Positions 17,920 to 25,964 of a stretch of 64,000 nucleotides of DNA are shown here, one piece after another (the stretch's first letter is position 1; each line of letters starts with the position of its first letter). The notes beneath the pieces were generated by a model. It saw nothing but the letters and a program-made list of their open reading frames with translations, had not been told where the DNA came from and ran no database searches. This stretch comes from Streptomyces sp. WP-1. Its GTDB lineage: Bacteria > Actinomycetota > Actinomycetes > Streptomycetales > Streptomycetaceae. Location of the stretch: the NCBI RefSeq assembly GCF_030450125.1, contig NZ_CP123923.1, forward strand, positions 2,666,001-2,730,000. The letters run 5' to 3'. Made by a program: the position numbers and the translations under genes.

Positions 17920-18452
17920 GTTCCTTCCAGTCCACGTCATATGACACGGACGGGCTCTCCTTCGTCTTCATGAAGGCGACCGAGGGCCGTTCGTACGTGA
18001 ATCCCCGCCTCACCGCGCAGACCAAGACCGGCCGCGACGCCGGACTGGTCGTGGGTTTCTACCACTTCCTGTGGCCGGGCGACCTGGCCGCACAGGCCGA
18101 CTACTTCCTCCAGCACACCCCGGAACGCACCGGCGACATCCTGGCCGTCGACTGGGAACCCACGAGCGACGGCACACACGCCAGCAACGCGGAAAAGGAC
18201 AGCTTCATCCGTAAACTGAAACAACTGCGGCCCCACAACCGGGTGATGCTCTACTGCAACCGCGATTTCTGGCTGAACATCGACCGGACCTCCTACGCGG
18301 GCGACGGCCTGTGGATCGCCGACTACGTCACGGCCGGAAAGCCCCGCATCAAGGCCAAGTGGCGCATCCACCAGTACGCGAGCCAGCCCGTCGACAAGAA
18401 CCTGGCCGACTTCTCCTCCAAGGCGGCGCTCAAGGAGTGGGCGGGCGGGTGA
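17898..18452 (+). CDS. glycoside hydrolase family 25 lysozyme-like protein
   Basis: 184 residues, a single GH25 domain. The N-terminal GIDVSSFQ contributes the first catalytic-site Asp. FVFMKATEG, GFYHFLWPGD and LAVDWEP (with the DxE pair) are the remaining hallmarks, and the C-terminal IHQYASQPVDKNLADF completes the barrel. It should cleave the muramic acid side of the peptidoglycan backbone. No signal peptide is seen even though the substrate is outside, so export would need another route, or the enzyme acts on lysis. It starts inside the end of the acetyltransferase gene. Confidence 0.85.
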   Translation: MLHGIDVSSFQSTSYDTDGLSFVFMKATEGRSYVNPRLTAQTKTGRDAGLVVGFYHFLWPGDLAAQADYFLQHTPERTGDILAVDWEPTSDGTHASNAEKDSFIRKLKQLRPHNRVMLYCNRDFWLNIDRTSYAGDGLWIADYVTAGKPRIKAKWRIHQYASQPVDKNLADFSSKAALKEWAGG

Positions 18453-18457
18453 CGCGC

Positions 18458-18494
18458 ACAGGGGTGCCCGATCGGGAAGACGGGGCACCCCTGT
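18458..18494. terminator. bidirectional terminator between GH25 and EF-hand genes
   Basis: ACAGGGGTGCCC (18458-18469) pairs perfectly with GGGCACCCCTGT (18483-18494), a 12-base-pair stem with a 13-base loop. It lies between two convergent genes and probably terminates both. Confidence 0.85.
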
Positions 18495-18503
18495 CGGCCG
18501 GTG

Positions 18504-18716
18504 TCACTTGTTCAGGTAGGTCCAGAACTCGTCGAAGGACAGGACCTGGTCGCCGTTGAGGTCACGGGACTTGATGATGGCCTCGGCGACCGTGTCGGTG
18601 ACGTTCCAGTCGCCGCCCTGGGCCAGGGCGGACTTGAATTCGGTGGCGGTGATGAAACCGTCACCGTCCGCGTCGATCCGCTGGAATTCCTTGCGTGCTT
18701 CCTCGATGTCCGCCAC
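18504..18716 (-). CDS. small EF-hand calcium-binding protein
   Basis: 70 residues carrying two EF-hands. Loop 1 is DADGDGFITATE and loop 2 is DLNGDQVLSFDE, both with Asp/Asn at positions 1, 3 and 5, Gly at 6 and Glu at 12. The protein is a minimal EF-hand pair, calmodulin-like in miniature, and probably cytoplasmic. The GTG start has AAGGGG upstream. Such proteins are common in Streptomyces and are thought to buffer or sense calcium; no partner is visible here. Confidence 0.9.
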   Translation of the reverse strand: MADIEEARKEFQRIDADGDGFITATEFKSALAQGGDWNVTDTVAEAIIKSRDLNGDQVLSFDEFWTYLNK

Positions 18717-18853
18717 CGATCCGCCCCTTTTGTTCGTGTTTCTTGTGCCCGTGCAGGCGTACTGACGCTGGTCAGATTAGCTGTCCGTGCGGGGTGTCGC
18801 CGACGAGGCCGTGCAGGACTGCCGGTCCGCAGCCGGGGCCCCGGCACGCGGGT

Positions 18854-19315
18854 GTGCCGGCGTGCACCGCGCACTCCGCCGTCGTCACGGACGAGGACCC
18901 CGCACGGGTGTACGACACGCTGCGCGGTCCGGACTGCGATCCGCTGTCGGCCGCCCTGCACCCGCGCTTCCTGGCCGCGCTGCCGGAGCGCACCGGACTG
19001 CGGGCGGAGACGGTGGACGCGGTGCTGGTGATCGGGCGTGGGGCGGCCGGGCGGCTGGAGGTCTCGGTGGAGGTGGACGAGCCGGCCCGGGAGAAGGGCC
19101 TGGGGCGGCTCGCGGGCGCGGCCCGGCAACCGTCCGGTGAGCCGCTGTGGGCGCAGGTGGCGCAGGTGGCGCAGGTGGCGCAGGTGGCGCAGGTGGCGCC
19201 GAGGAACGCCCGGAGTCCGCGGGCGTTTCAGGCGGCCGGCTACCAGGCCGTCGGCGCGGAGCTGCTGCTCCGTCCCCCGGCTCAGCGGAAGACGCCCGTG
19301 TGCCCCAGTGAGTAG
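18854..19315 (+). pseudogene. degenerate GNAT acetyltransferase remnant with 9-base repeat expansion
   Basis: The frame reads AVVTDEDPARVYDTLRG, then RTGLRAETVDAVLV, then directly GRGAAGRLEVSVEVDEPARE, then AFQAAGYQAVGAELLL. The last parts match the acetyl-CoA-binding half of an actinobacterial GNAT protein. The segment normally between the VDAVLV strand and the GRG strand (roughly 50 residues, from memory of the family) appears deleted, and the N-terminal domain is missing. Within it, GCGCAGGTG is repeated five times, giving AQV repeats at the acetyl-CoA site. No good start or ribosome-binding site was found; a GTG at 18854 is possible. A short live protein cannot be excluded. Confidence 0.5.
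19151..19195 (+). repeat. five exact tandem copies of a 9-base unit
   Basis: GCGCAGGTG is repeated five times without mismatch (19151-19195), followed by a partial sixth copy. In the coding frame it gives Ala-Gln-Val repeats. It is a likely slippage site and could vary between strains. Confidence 0.95.
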
Positions 19316-20469
19316 CGGCCCGGCTGGGGATAGACGGCGAGTCCGTGCGGGCCGCTGCCGACCGGGATGCGGGCCAGTTCCTTGCCGGTGCGGGTGTCGA
19401 TGGCGTACACCTCGGCGTCGTAGCGGCCGGACAGCCACAGCACCTTGCCGTCGGCGGAGACGCCGCCCATGTCGGGGCTGCCGCCGCCGGGCAGCTCCCA
19501 CTTCTTGGTGAGCTTGTTGCGGGCGAAGTCGAAGACGGAGATGGTGCCCTCGCCCCGGTTGGAGACGTACATCTCGCGGGAGTCGCGGCTGACGTAGAGG
19601 CCGTGCGCGCCCTTGCCGGTGTAGAGGAAGGCCGGCTTGGTGAATCTGTCGCCGTCGAGGATCCACACCCCGTTGGCCATCATGTCGGCGATGTAGAACC
19701 GCTTGCCGTCCGGGGAGACCTTGACGTCCTGCGGCATGGAGCCGTGCACGGGCAGCTTCTGCTCGCCGACCACCGCCATCCGCGCGGTGTCGACCTTGAG
19801 GAGCTCGCCGCTGAACTCGCAGGAGACGATGAAGTAGCGGCCGTCGCGGGAGAAGTCCGCGTGGTTGACGCCGTAGCAGCCGACCGGCACCGCCTTGACG
19901 GTCTTCATCGTGTGGGCGTCACGGAAGACCAGCTCGCGGTCCATGGAGGCCATGACGATCGCGTACTTGCCGTCGGGCGTGAAGTACAGGTTGTACGGGT
20001 CGTGCACGGCGACCGGCTTGCCCGCCTTGCCGGTGCGCGGGTCGAGGGGGGTGAGGCTGTTGCCGAGGTCGTTGTTGACCCACAGGGTCTTCAGGTCCCA
20101 GGAGGGCACCACGTGCTGGGGCTGGCGGCCGACCGGGATGGTGTCGATGACCTTGTAGGTCCTCGGGTCGATGACGGTGACCGTGTCGGAGTTGGTGTTG
20201 GGCACGTACACCCGGGAGGGGAAGTCCTTGACCACCGGGGAGAGCAGACCCGGCCGGTCCGCCGCGTAGACGTCCGCCGGGTCCTGGACCGGGGGCATGC
20301 CGGGCAGCACGTCCACCCGCGCCTGGTCCACCTGCGGCTGGGCCGGCGGTCTGCTGCCGATGGCCTCGTTCGCGCGGTGCGCGCCCTGGCCGCTGCACGC
20401 GGACACCAGGAGCAGGGCGGCGAGGACGGCACCGGCGGCCGGCCGGCGGGCGGCTTTCGTGGTTCGCAT
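19282..20469 (-). CDS. YVTN-type beta-propeller lipoprotein
   Basis: 395 residues. The lipoprotein signal ends in LLVSACSGQ (lipobox VSAC). The body is a string of about seven blade repeats with the pattern VYVPNTNSDTVTVIDPRTYK, LWVNNDLGNSLTPLDPRTGK, MYVSNRGEGTISVFDF and LWLSGRYDAEVYAIDTRTGK, which is the YVTN/YncE-like propeller. It is membrane-anchored outside the cell and probably a binding or scaffold protein. Its ATG overlaps the stop of the deacetylase-like gene by one base (TGATG), so the two are translationally coupled and may act together on the envelope. Confidence 0.88.
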   Translation of the reverse strand: MRTTKAARRPAAGAVLAALLLVSACSGQGAHRANEAIGSRPPAQPQVDQARVDVLPGMPPVQDPADVYAADRPGLLSPVVKDFPSRVYVPNTNSDTVTVIDPRTYKVIDTIPVGRQPQHVVPSWDLKTLWVNNDLGNSLTPLDPRTGKAGKPVAVHDPYNLYFTPDGKYAIVMASMDRELVFRDAHTMKTVKAVPVGCYGVNHADFSRDGRYFIVSCEFSGELLKVDTARMAVVGEQKLPVHGSMPQDVKVSPDGKRFYIADMMANGVWILDGDRFTKPAFLYTGKGAHGLYVSRDSREMYVSNRGEGTISVFDFARNKLTKKWELPGGGSPDMGGVSADGKVLWLSGRYDAEVYAIDTRTGKELARIPVGSGPHGLAVYPQPGRYSLGHTGVFR

Positions 20470-21311
20470 CAGCTCAGCAGCTCCGTGGTGGTGACGGCGC
20501 GCAGTTTGCGGCGGCCGAGTTCCGTGAGGACGTCGGGCAGGGCGGCGACCGTGTCCTCGTATCCGAAATGCAAGCTCACCACCGAGCCCTCGCGCACCTC
20601 CGAGAGGACCTTGCGGGTGACGGCGGCGGCGCCGGGGCGGGTGTAGTCGAGCGAGTCGACGTCGTACGACAGCACGTGCGGGTAGCCCGCCCGGCGGGCC
20701 AGCGCGGCGACGAGCGCGGAGGCGGTGGCGGCGCGGGAGGGGCGGAACCAGGTGCCGATGGAGCCGGTGAGGCGGTTGAGCCGGTCGGCGCAGTCGGTGA
20801 TCTCCTTGCGGGCGTCGGCCTCGGGGAGGTCGTTGACGGAGATGTGCCGCTGGGTGTGGTTGCCGAGGTCGTGGCCGCCGTCGAGGATGCGGCGGGCGAT
20901 GTCGGGGTGCTCGTCCAGCCAGGTGCCGACGGCGAGCACGGTGAGGTGGGCGCCGTGCCGTTCGGCGGTGGTGAGCAGGGTGTGGGCGAGGGCCGGGTCG
21001 CCCTGGCCGTGGAAGGTGAGCGCGACGCGGGGGTGGGTGCGGGGGCCGTGGGTGATCTGGGCGGGCTGTCCCGGGTAGGCGCGGGGGGCGGGGGCCGGAC
21101 GGGTGGTGGGCGAGGCCTTCCCGGAGGATCTCACGGCGGACCCGGGGGTGGTCTGCGGGGCGGCGGACCCGGGGGTGGTCCGCGGGGCGGTGGACCGCGC
21201 GGCGGCGGTGGTCGGGCCCGTGCCGCAGCCGGCGGCGAGCGCGCCGCCCGCGACGAGTCCGGCGCCCGCGCGCAGCGCGTCACGGCGGTTGGTGGTGGTC
21301 ACTCGCGCCAT
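20469..21311 (-). CDS. polysaccharide deacetylase-like lipoprotein with altered active-site motif
   Basis: 280 residues. The N-terminus has a twin-arginine pattern (NRRDALRAGAGLVAG) and a lipobox (LAAGC), so it is a probable Tat-exported lipoprotein. A Ser/Thr/Pro linker leads to a NodB-like domain. The metal-binding His pair is kept (GHDLGNHTQRH), but the usual TFDDGP motif, which supplies the catalytic base and a metal ligand, reads LTFHGQGDP. The later RPSRAATA and VLSYDVDSLDY segments are partly conserved. It may be a non-catalytic carbohydrate-binding relative or a variant enzyme. The gene is coupled to the downstream propeller lipoprotein. Confidence 0.8.
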   Translation of the reverse strand: MARVTTTNRRDALRAGAGLVAGGALAAGCGTGPTTAAARSTAPRTTPGSAAPQTTPGSAVRSSGKASPTTRPAPAPRAYPGQPAQITHGPRTHPRVALTFHGQGDPALAHTLLTTAERHGAHLTVLAVGTWLDEHPDIARRILDGGHDLGNHTQRHISVNDLPEADARKEITDCADRLNRLTGSIGTWFRPSRAATASALVAALARRAGYPHVLSYDVDSLDYTRPGAAAVTRKVLSEVREGSVVSLHFGYEDTVAALPDVLTELGRRKLRAVTTTELLS

Positions 21312-21380
21312 TTAAGGGATGAAAGGTAAGAAAAGCGCGTTTTGTCCGACTTGTCATCAAAGGGCGTGCCGCGGCGGTCG

Positions 21381-21884
21381 CTACCGCTCGTTCACCCGCA
21401 TCTCGAACCAGGTCGTCTTGCCGCGCGGCAGCAGATCGACGCCCCAGCGGTCGGACAGCTTGTCGACCAGGAACAGGCCCCGGCCGCTGATGTCCAGCTC
21501 CTGGACCGGCATCAGGCAGGGCAGCCCCCGGGAGGGGTCGCGCACCTCGACGCGCATCCAGCCGGGGCGGCAGCGCATGCGCAGGCCGAAGACGCGGGCG
21601 CCGGTGTGCCGTACCGCGTTGCCGACCAGTTCGGACACCAGCAGGACCGTATCCTCGGTCAGCTTCGGGGTGAGCCGCCAGGTGCGCAGGACCACGACCT
21701 GGGCGAGGCGGCGGGCGGTGGCGGCGGATTCCGGGCGGGAGGGCAGCTGCACCTCGCGCTCCGTCGGATTGCCGAACAGTTCGAGCGCCTTGAGCGCCTG
21801 TTCGTCCTCGACCGTGGGCGACCAGCGTGCCGCGGAAGCGCGGCTGTGTCCCCGCGGCTGTTCGATGCCCTCCAGCCCCGCCAT
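21381..21884 (-). CDS. ATP-binding anti-sigma-factor-type kinase domain protein
   Basis: 167 residues from the ATG at 21884. It is an HATPase_c_2 (RsbW/SpoIIAB-like) domain: TVLLVSELVGNAVRHTG is the N box, MRVEVRDPSRGLP the G1 region and ISGRGLFLVDKLSDRWGV the G2 region. Streptomyces has many such single-domain proteins, which bind or phosphorylate anti-anti-sigma factors or act in developmental signalling. No partner gene is adjacent. A longer in-frame start exists at 22043 but would run through the palindrome at 21966-21987, so the shorter start is preferred. Confidence 0.82.
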   Translation of the reverse strand: MAGLEGIEQPRGHSRASAARWSPTVEDEQALKALELFGNPTEREVQLPSRPESAATARRLAQVVVLRTWRLTPKLTEDTVLLVSELVGNAVRHTGARVFGLRMRCRPGWMRVEVRDPSRGLPCLMPVQELDISGRGLFLVDKLSDRWGVDLLPRGKTTWFEMRVNER

Positions 21885-22209
21885 GCCCCCATGATGGCCG
21901 TCGCACACCGTGTCGGGGGTCGTTCCGGAGGAATACGCCCCCCGTACGCCCCCGTTGCATACTGCGCCATCGGCATATGCCGATGGCATGTCACTGGCCG
22001 GTACAGCCCGGCTGACCTGCGGGGACGGCTCGGTTCCGGGCAATCGCGGGGCTCCCTCGACCAGACAGACTTAAGGGTGCTTTAAGGCTCCCATAATCCG
22101 CCCCATCGAGGGACCCGTATGAGACGACACGTCAACTGGTGGTGCACTCAAGGGAGTTCAGTTGCGTTTTAAAGGAACTCCGGTAGGTCTGCCGCCAACC
22201 CCGTTCGGT
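21885..22209. other. regulatory intergenic region with palindromes
   Basis: A 325-base gap that is AT-richer than its surroundings. It holds a 22-base perfect palindrome (21966-21987), an inverted repeat GGAGTTC/GAACTCC (22153-22159 with 22175-22181), and TAAAGGAACT twice (from about 22170 and 22211). The promoter of the ATP-binding protein gene probably lies here. No coding potential was seen. Confidence 0.6.
21966..21987. promoter_or_regulatory. 22-base perfect palindrome, candidate operator
   Basis: The half-site GCCATCGGCAT is followed immediately by its reverse complement, a perfect dyad with no spacer. It lies about 80 bases upstream of the chosen start of the ATP-binding protein gene, a position suited to a dimeric repressor. 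The absence of a loop argues against an RNA hairpin. Confidence 0.65.
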
Positions 22210-22977
22210 CTAAAGGAACTTGGCCTTTCCGGGCCCCTCCTCCACGAAGCTGCGCATGCCGCGCTCGCGGTCCTCGGTGGCGAACAGGCCCGCGAACCAG
22301 TTGCGTTCGACGGCGAGCCCGGTGTCGATGTCGGTCTCCAGGCCGACGTCGACGGCCTCCTTGGCGGCGCGCAGCGCGAGAGCCGGGCCCTGGGCGAGTT
22401 TCGCGGCCCAGGTGTGCGCCTGCTCGTAGACCTCGGCGGCCGGGACGACCCGGTCCACCAGGCCGATCGCGAGGGCCTCGTCGGCCTTGACCATGCGGCC
22501 GGTGAAGATGAGGTCCTTGGCCTTGGAGGGGCCGACCAGACGGGGCAGCCGCTGGGTGCCGCCGGCGCCCGGGATCAGGCCGAGCAGGATCTCGGGCTGG
22601 CCGAGCTTGGCGTTGTCGGCGGCGATGCGGTAGTCGGCGCACAGGGCGAGTTCGCAGCCGCCGCCGAGGGCGTAGCCGGTGATGGCGGCGACGACGGGCT
22701 TGGGGATGCGGGCCACGGCGGTGAAGGCGTCCTGGAGGCCGCGGGAGCGCAGGACCATCGCGGTGTGGTCCATGTTCTGCATCTCCTTGATGTCCGCGCC
22801 CGCCGCGAACACCCGCTCCCCGCCGTAGATCACCACGGCGCGCACGTCGTCGCGGCGCGTGGCCTCCTCGGCGAGTTCCCTCAGCCGGTCCTGGGTGGCG
22901 ACGTCCAGCGCGTTCATCGGGGGGCGGTCGAGACGCAGGGTGCCGACGCCTTCGGCGACATCAAGAGTGACGGTCAT
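22210..22977 (-). CDS. enoyl-CoA hydratase/isomerase family protein
   Basis: 255 residues, a complete crotonase fold. The CoA-binding AAGADIKEM segment (oxyanion hole), ITGYALGGGCELALCADYRIA and the GLIPGAGGTQRLPRLVG motif with the catalytic Glu in QPEILLG are all present. It should hydrate 2-enoyl-CoA in fatty acid or branched-chain breakdown; the exact substrate is unclear. It is an isolated minus-strand gene. Confidence 0.93.
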   Translation of the reverse strand: MTVTLDVAEGVGTLRLDRPPMNALDVATQDRLRELAEEATRRDDVRAVVIYGGERVFAAGADIKEMQNMDHTAMVLRSRGLQDAFTAVARIPKPVVAAITGYALGGGCELALCADYRIAADNAKLGQPEILLGLIPGAGGTQRLPRLVGPSKAKDLIFTGRMVKADEALAIGLVDRVVPAAEVYEQAHTWAAKLAQGPALALRAAKEAVDVGLETDIDTGLAVERNWFAGLFATEDRERGMRSFVEEGPGKAKFL

Positions 22978-23006
22978 ACGGCTCAGGTTAACGGCGACTA
23001 ACGGCG

Positions 23007-23043
23007 GCGGGCCCGGTGCCGTAGGTCACAGCACCGGGCCCGC
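23007..23043 (-). terminator. terminator of the first L,D-transpeptidase gene
   Basis: GCGGGCCCGGTGC (23007-23019) pairs perfectly with GCACCGGGCCCGC (23031-23043), a 13-base-pair stem with an 11-base loop. It lies between the L,D-transpeptidase stop and the enoyl-CoA hydratase start. Confidence 0.82.
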
Positions 23044-23077
23044 ACAAGGCAGGAGGCTCACCTCGCCCCAAGAGGGC

Positions 23078-24298
23078 CTACTTCTTCCAGTCCGCCCAGG
23101 ACATGTTCCAGCCGTTGAGCCCGTTCGCCGGGTCCACGGTCTTCTCGTGGGAGTTCTTGACGACCACCACGTCACCCAGGAGCGAGTGGTCGAAGAACCA
23201 GGCGGCCGGCGTCGAGGAGTCGTAGCCGCCCTTCACGTCGCGCAGGCCGATGCAGCCGTGGCTGGCGTTGTAGTTGCCGAAGGCGTCGCCGCCCCAGTAG
23301 TTGCCGTGCGCGAAGGTGCCGGAGGTGGTCAGGCGCATGGCGTGCGGGACGTCCTTGATGTCGTACTCGCCGCCGTAGCCGACCGTCTCGCCGTTCATCC
23401 GGGTCACGGACAGCTTCTCGCTGATGACCATCTGCCCGTTCCAGGTGGCGTACCCGGGCTTGCCGGTGGTCACCGGGAGGGTCTTGATCACCTTGCCGTC
23501 GCGGGTGACCTTCATCGTGTGCTTGCTCGCGTCCACGACGGAGACCTGGCTGCGGCCGATGGTGAACGACACCGTCTTGTGCTGCTTGCCGTAGACGCCG
23601 TCGCGGCCCTCGACGCCGTCGAGGTCGAGGTCGACGGTGACCTTGGTGCCGGCCTTCCAGTAGTCCTCGGGGCGGAAGTCGAGGCGGTCGTTGCCGAACC
23701 AGTGGCCCTCGACGTCGACCGGCGGGTCCGTCTTGATCTTGATGGACTTCTCGACGGCGCCGGGGTGGGTGATGCCCCGGGAGAAGTTCACGGAGAACGG
23801 CATCCCGACGCCGACGGTGGAGCCGTCCTCAGGCGTGAAGTAGCCGGTGAAGGTGCTCTTCGGGGTGACGGTGGTGAAGCTGGAGTCCCTGGTGGTGCTC
23901 TTGCCGTCGGTGTCCTTGGCGACGGCGTGCACCGTGTACTCGGTGTCGGCGGCCAGATGGGCGGACGGCGTCCAGGAGCCGCCGTCGCCGGTGATGCTGC
24001 CGTCGACCTTCGCGCCCTTGGCGTCCGTGACGGTGACCTCGGTCAACTTGCCCCGGGCCGCGCTGACCTTGAGGGCGCCGTCGGTGGCGACGCCCGTGGC
24101 CCCCTGTTCCGGCGCGATGCTGACGGCGGCCGTGGAGGGCCGGCCCTGCTGGGTCGCGGCGCCCTTGCCGTCGTCCTTGCCGCCGCCCCCGCCTCCGCCG
24201 CACGCCGCGAGCGACAGCACCAGGGAGCCGGCTATGAGCCCCCCTGCCGCGCGCCGCCGCCTCGCCACCGACGCCCCCGATATCGGCCGCACGTTCAC
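23078..24298 (-). CDS. L,D-transpeptidase lipoprotein with Ig-like domains, copy 1
   Basis: 406 residues. The lipobox is SLAAC, followed by a run of Gly and Lys/Asp linker. Two Ig-like domains follow (the second near GYFTPEDGSTVGVGMPFSVN), then a YkuD catalytic domain. The active-site Cys lies in NYNASHGCIGLRDV, with the conserved His in HGNYWGGD. A C-terminal GLNGWNMSWADWKK cap is typical of actinobacterial Ldts. It should make 3-3 cross-links in peptidoglycan and be anchored outside the membrane. It is about 45% identical by eye to the next upstream gene and transcribed in the same direction, so the two arose by duplication. Confidence 0.95.
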   Translation of the reverse strand: MNVRPISGASVARRRRAAGGLIAGSLVLSLAACGGGGGGGKDDGKGAATQQGRPSTAAVSIAPEQGATGVATDGALKVSAARGKLTEVTVTDAKGAKVDGSITGDGGSWTPSAHLAADTEYTVHAVAKDTDGKSTTRDSSFTTVTPKSTFTGYFTPEDGSTVGVGMPFSVNFSRGITHPGAVEKSIKIKTDPPVDVEGHWFGNDRLDFRPEDYWKAGTKVTVDLDLDGVEGRDGVYGKQHKTVSFTIGRSQVSVVDASKHTMKVTRDGKVIKTLPVTTGKPGYATWNGQMVISEKLSVTRMNGETVGYGGEYDIKDVPHAMRLTTSGTFAHGNYWGGDAFGNYNASHGCIGLRDVKGGYDSSTPAAWFFDHSLLGDVVVVKNSHEKTVDPANGLNGWNMSWADWKK

Positions 24299-24470
24299 GT
24301 TGTTCTCCCCTCGCGGGGCCTGTTCGGCCCGCTCCCCACCACATTTGGTGCGCGAATATTAACTGCCCGGTTTTGAGCGGGGTGTCAGGCGAATGTCACC
24401 GTTCCGTCGCAACTTCCGCCTGCCACCCGCACCGTCCCCCCGCGCGCCGCCCTGTGGCCGTCCCACGTGG

Positions 24471-25694
24471 TTATCTCACCGCGGAGCCCGCCTTCCATGC
24501 CGCCCACGTCAGGTTCCACCCGCCGAACCCGTTGCCGGGGTCGACGGTCTTGTCCTGGCTGTTGACGATCTCCACCACGTCACCGACGAGGCTGCGGTCG
24601 AAGAACCACCCGGCGGGGGTGTCCGAGCTGCCGCCCTGGACGTCCCTGAGGCCCACACAGCCATGGCTGACGTTGGCCACCCCGGGGGCGGTCGGGTCCC
24701 AGTAGTTGCCGTGCAGGAAGGTGCCGGAGTCGGTGAGCCGCATGGCGTGCGGGACGTCGGGGATGTCGTACTCACCGCCGAAGCCGACCGTCTGACTGTT
24801 CATCCGGGTCTCCTCCAGCATCTCCATCACCACCATCTTGCCGTTGTAGGTGGGGTTCGCCGGGGCGCCCGCGGTGATCGGGACGGTGGCCAGCAGCCGG
24901 CCGTCGCGCCGCACCTCCATGGTGTGCGCCGCCGCGTCGACCAGGGAGGTCTGGCTGCGCCCGACGGTGAAGGAGAACGACTTGGCCTGAAGCCCGTAGA
25001 CACCCTTGGCGGCCTCGACGTCGCGCAGGCCGAGGTCGACGGTGACCTTGGTGCCGGGCTTCCAGTACTTCTCCGGGCGGAAGTCGAGCCGGTTCTTGCC
25101 GAACCAGTGGGGGCGGACCTCCACCGCGGGCCGCGCCGTGACCCGCACCGCGCGTTCGACGGCGGCCTTGTCCACGATGTCCGTGCTGAAGGCCAGGGAG
25201 ACGATCTCCCCGGTGCCGACCAGGGAGCGGTTCTCCGGGGTGGCGTAGGCGATGAACCGCTTGCCGGGGACGTAGGTGGTGAAGGAGGCGTGCCGGGCCG
25301 AGCGGCGCCCGCCCGAGTCCAGCGCCACCGCGTCCACGGTGTACCTGGCGGCGAGCGCCAGCTTGTCGTCGTCCGGCCGCCAGGTCAGCCCGTCGGCGCT
25401 GAGACGCCCGGGGACCGGGGTGGCCCGCGCGTCCTGTTCCTTGACGACCTTCACCTTCTCCAGCCGGCCGTCGGGCACCCGCACCCGCAGCCGCTGGTTC
25501 TGCGGGACGGCCCTGCTGCCGTCGTCCGGGGACACCCGGATGGCGTCCCGGGGTGCCGAAGTCCTGCCGGGTCTGCCGCCCAGGCCCAGCGGGCCCGAGC
25601 CGCCCGCGGAGCATCCGGCCAGCAGTCCGGCCCATGTCAGTACGGCCGCCAGTGCGGCCCCCGCGCGCCGTGCGCGCCCATGTACGTGGCTCAC
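24471..25694 (-). CDS. L,D-transpeptidase lipoprotein with Ig-like domains, copy 2
   Basis: 407 residues with the same plan as the neighbouring copy: lipobox LLAGC, Gly-rich linker, two Ig-like domains (ATPENRSLVGTGEIVSLAFS in the second) and a YkuD domain. The nucleophile Cys is in NVSHGCVGLRDV, the His in HGNYWDPT, and the C-terminus is NGFGGWNLTWAAWK. The GTG at 25694 fits the signal peptide (VSHVHGRARRAGAALAAVL), although its ribosome-binding site is poor and an upstream start is possible. It has its own 170-base gap before copy 1, so the two may be regulated separately. Confidence 0.92.
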   Translation of the reverse strand: MSHVHGRARRAGAALAAVLTWAGLLAGCSAGGSGPLGLGGRPGRTSAPRDAIRVSPDDGSRAVPQNQRLRVRVPDGRLEKVKVVKEQDARATPVPGRLSADGLTWRPDDDKLALAARYTVDAVALDSGGRRSARHASFTTYVPGKRFIAYATPENRSLVGTGEIVSLAFSTDIVDKAAVERAVRVTARPAVEVRPHWFGKNRLDFRPEKYWKPGTKVTVDLGLRDVEAAKGVYGLQAKSFSFTVGRSQTSLVDAAAHTMEVRRDGRLLATVPITAGAPANPTYNGKMVVMEMLEETRMNSQTVGFGGEYDIPDVPHAMRLTDSGTFLHGNYWDPTAPGVANVSHGCVGLRDVQGGSSDTPAGWFFDRSLVGDVVEIVNSQDKTVDPGNGFGGWNLTWAAWKAGSAVR

Positions 25695-25964
25695 GCGCTG
25701 CTCAACGACCGGGCACGCTCCGGGGAAACGTGAGTGCGAGCCATGCGGTGGGCAGAACTGTGGGAAGGACGACACGTCGGGGAGCCGATCGCCGCGCCCG
25801 CAACCGGAGCCGAGGGGCGCGGCCGCACCGGGCGGCCGGGTCCGCCGGCGGCCCGGGGCGCTGTGCCGTGCCGGGTCCGTCCGGGTGCCTTCGGGCCTGC
25901 CCGGCGGCCCGGCGCGGCGGGCTGCGCCGCTCCCGGGCCGAGCCACTGGAAGAGGGGCCGACAG

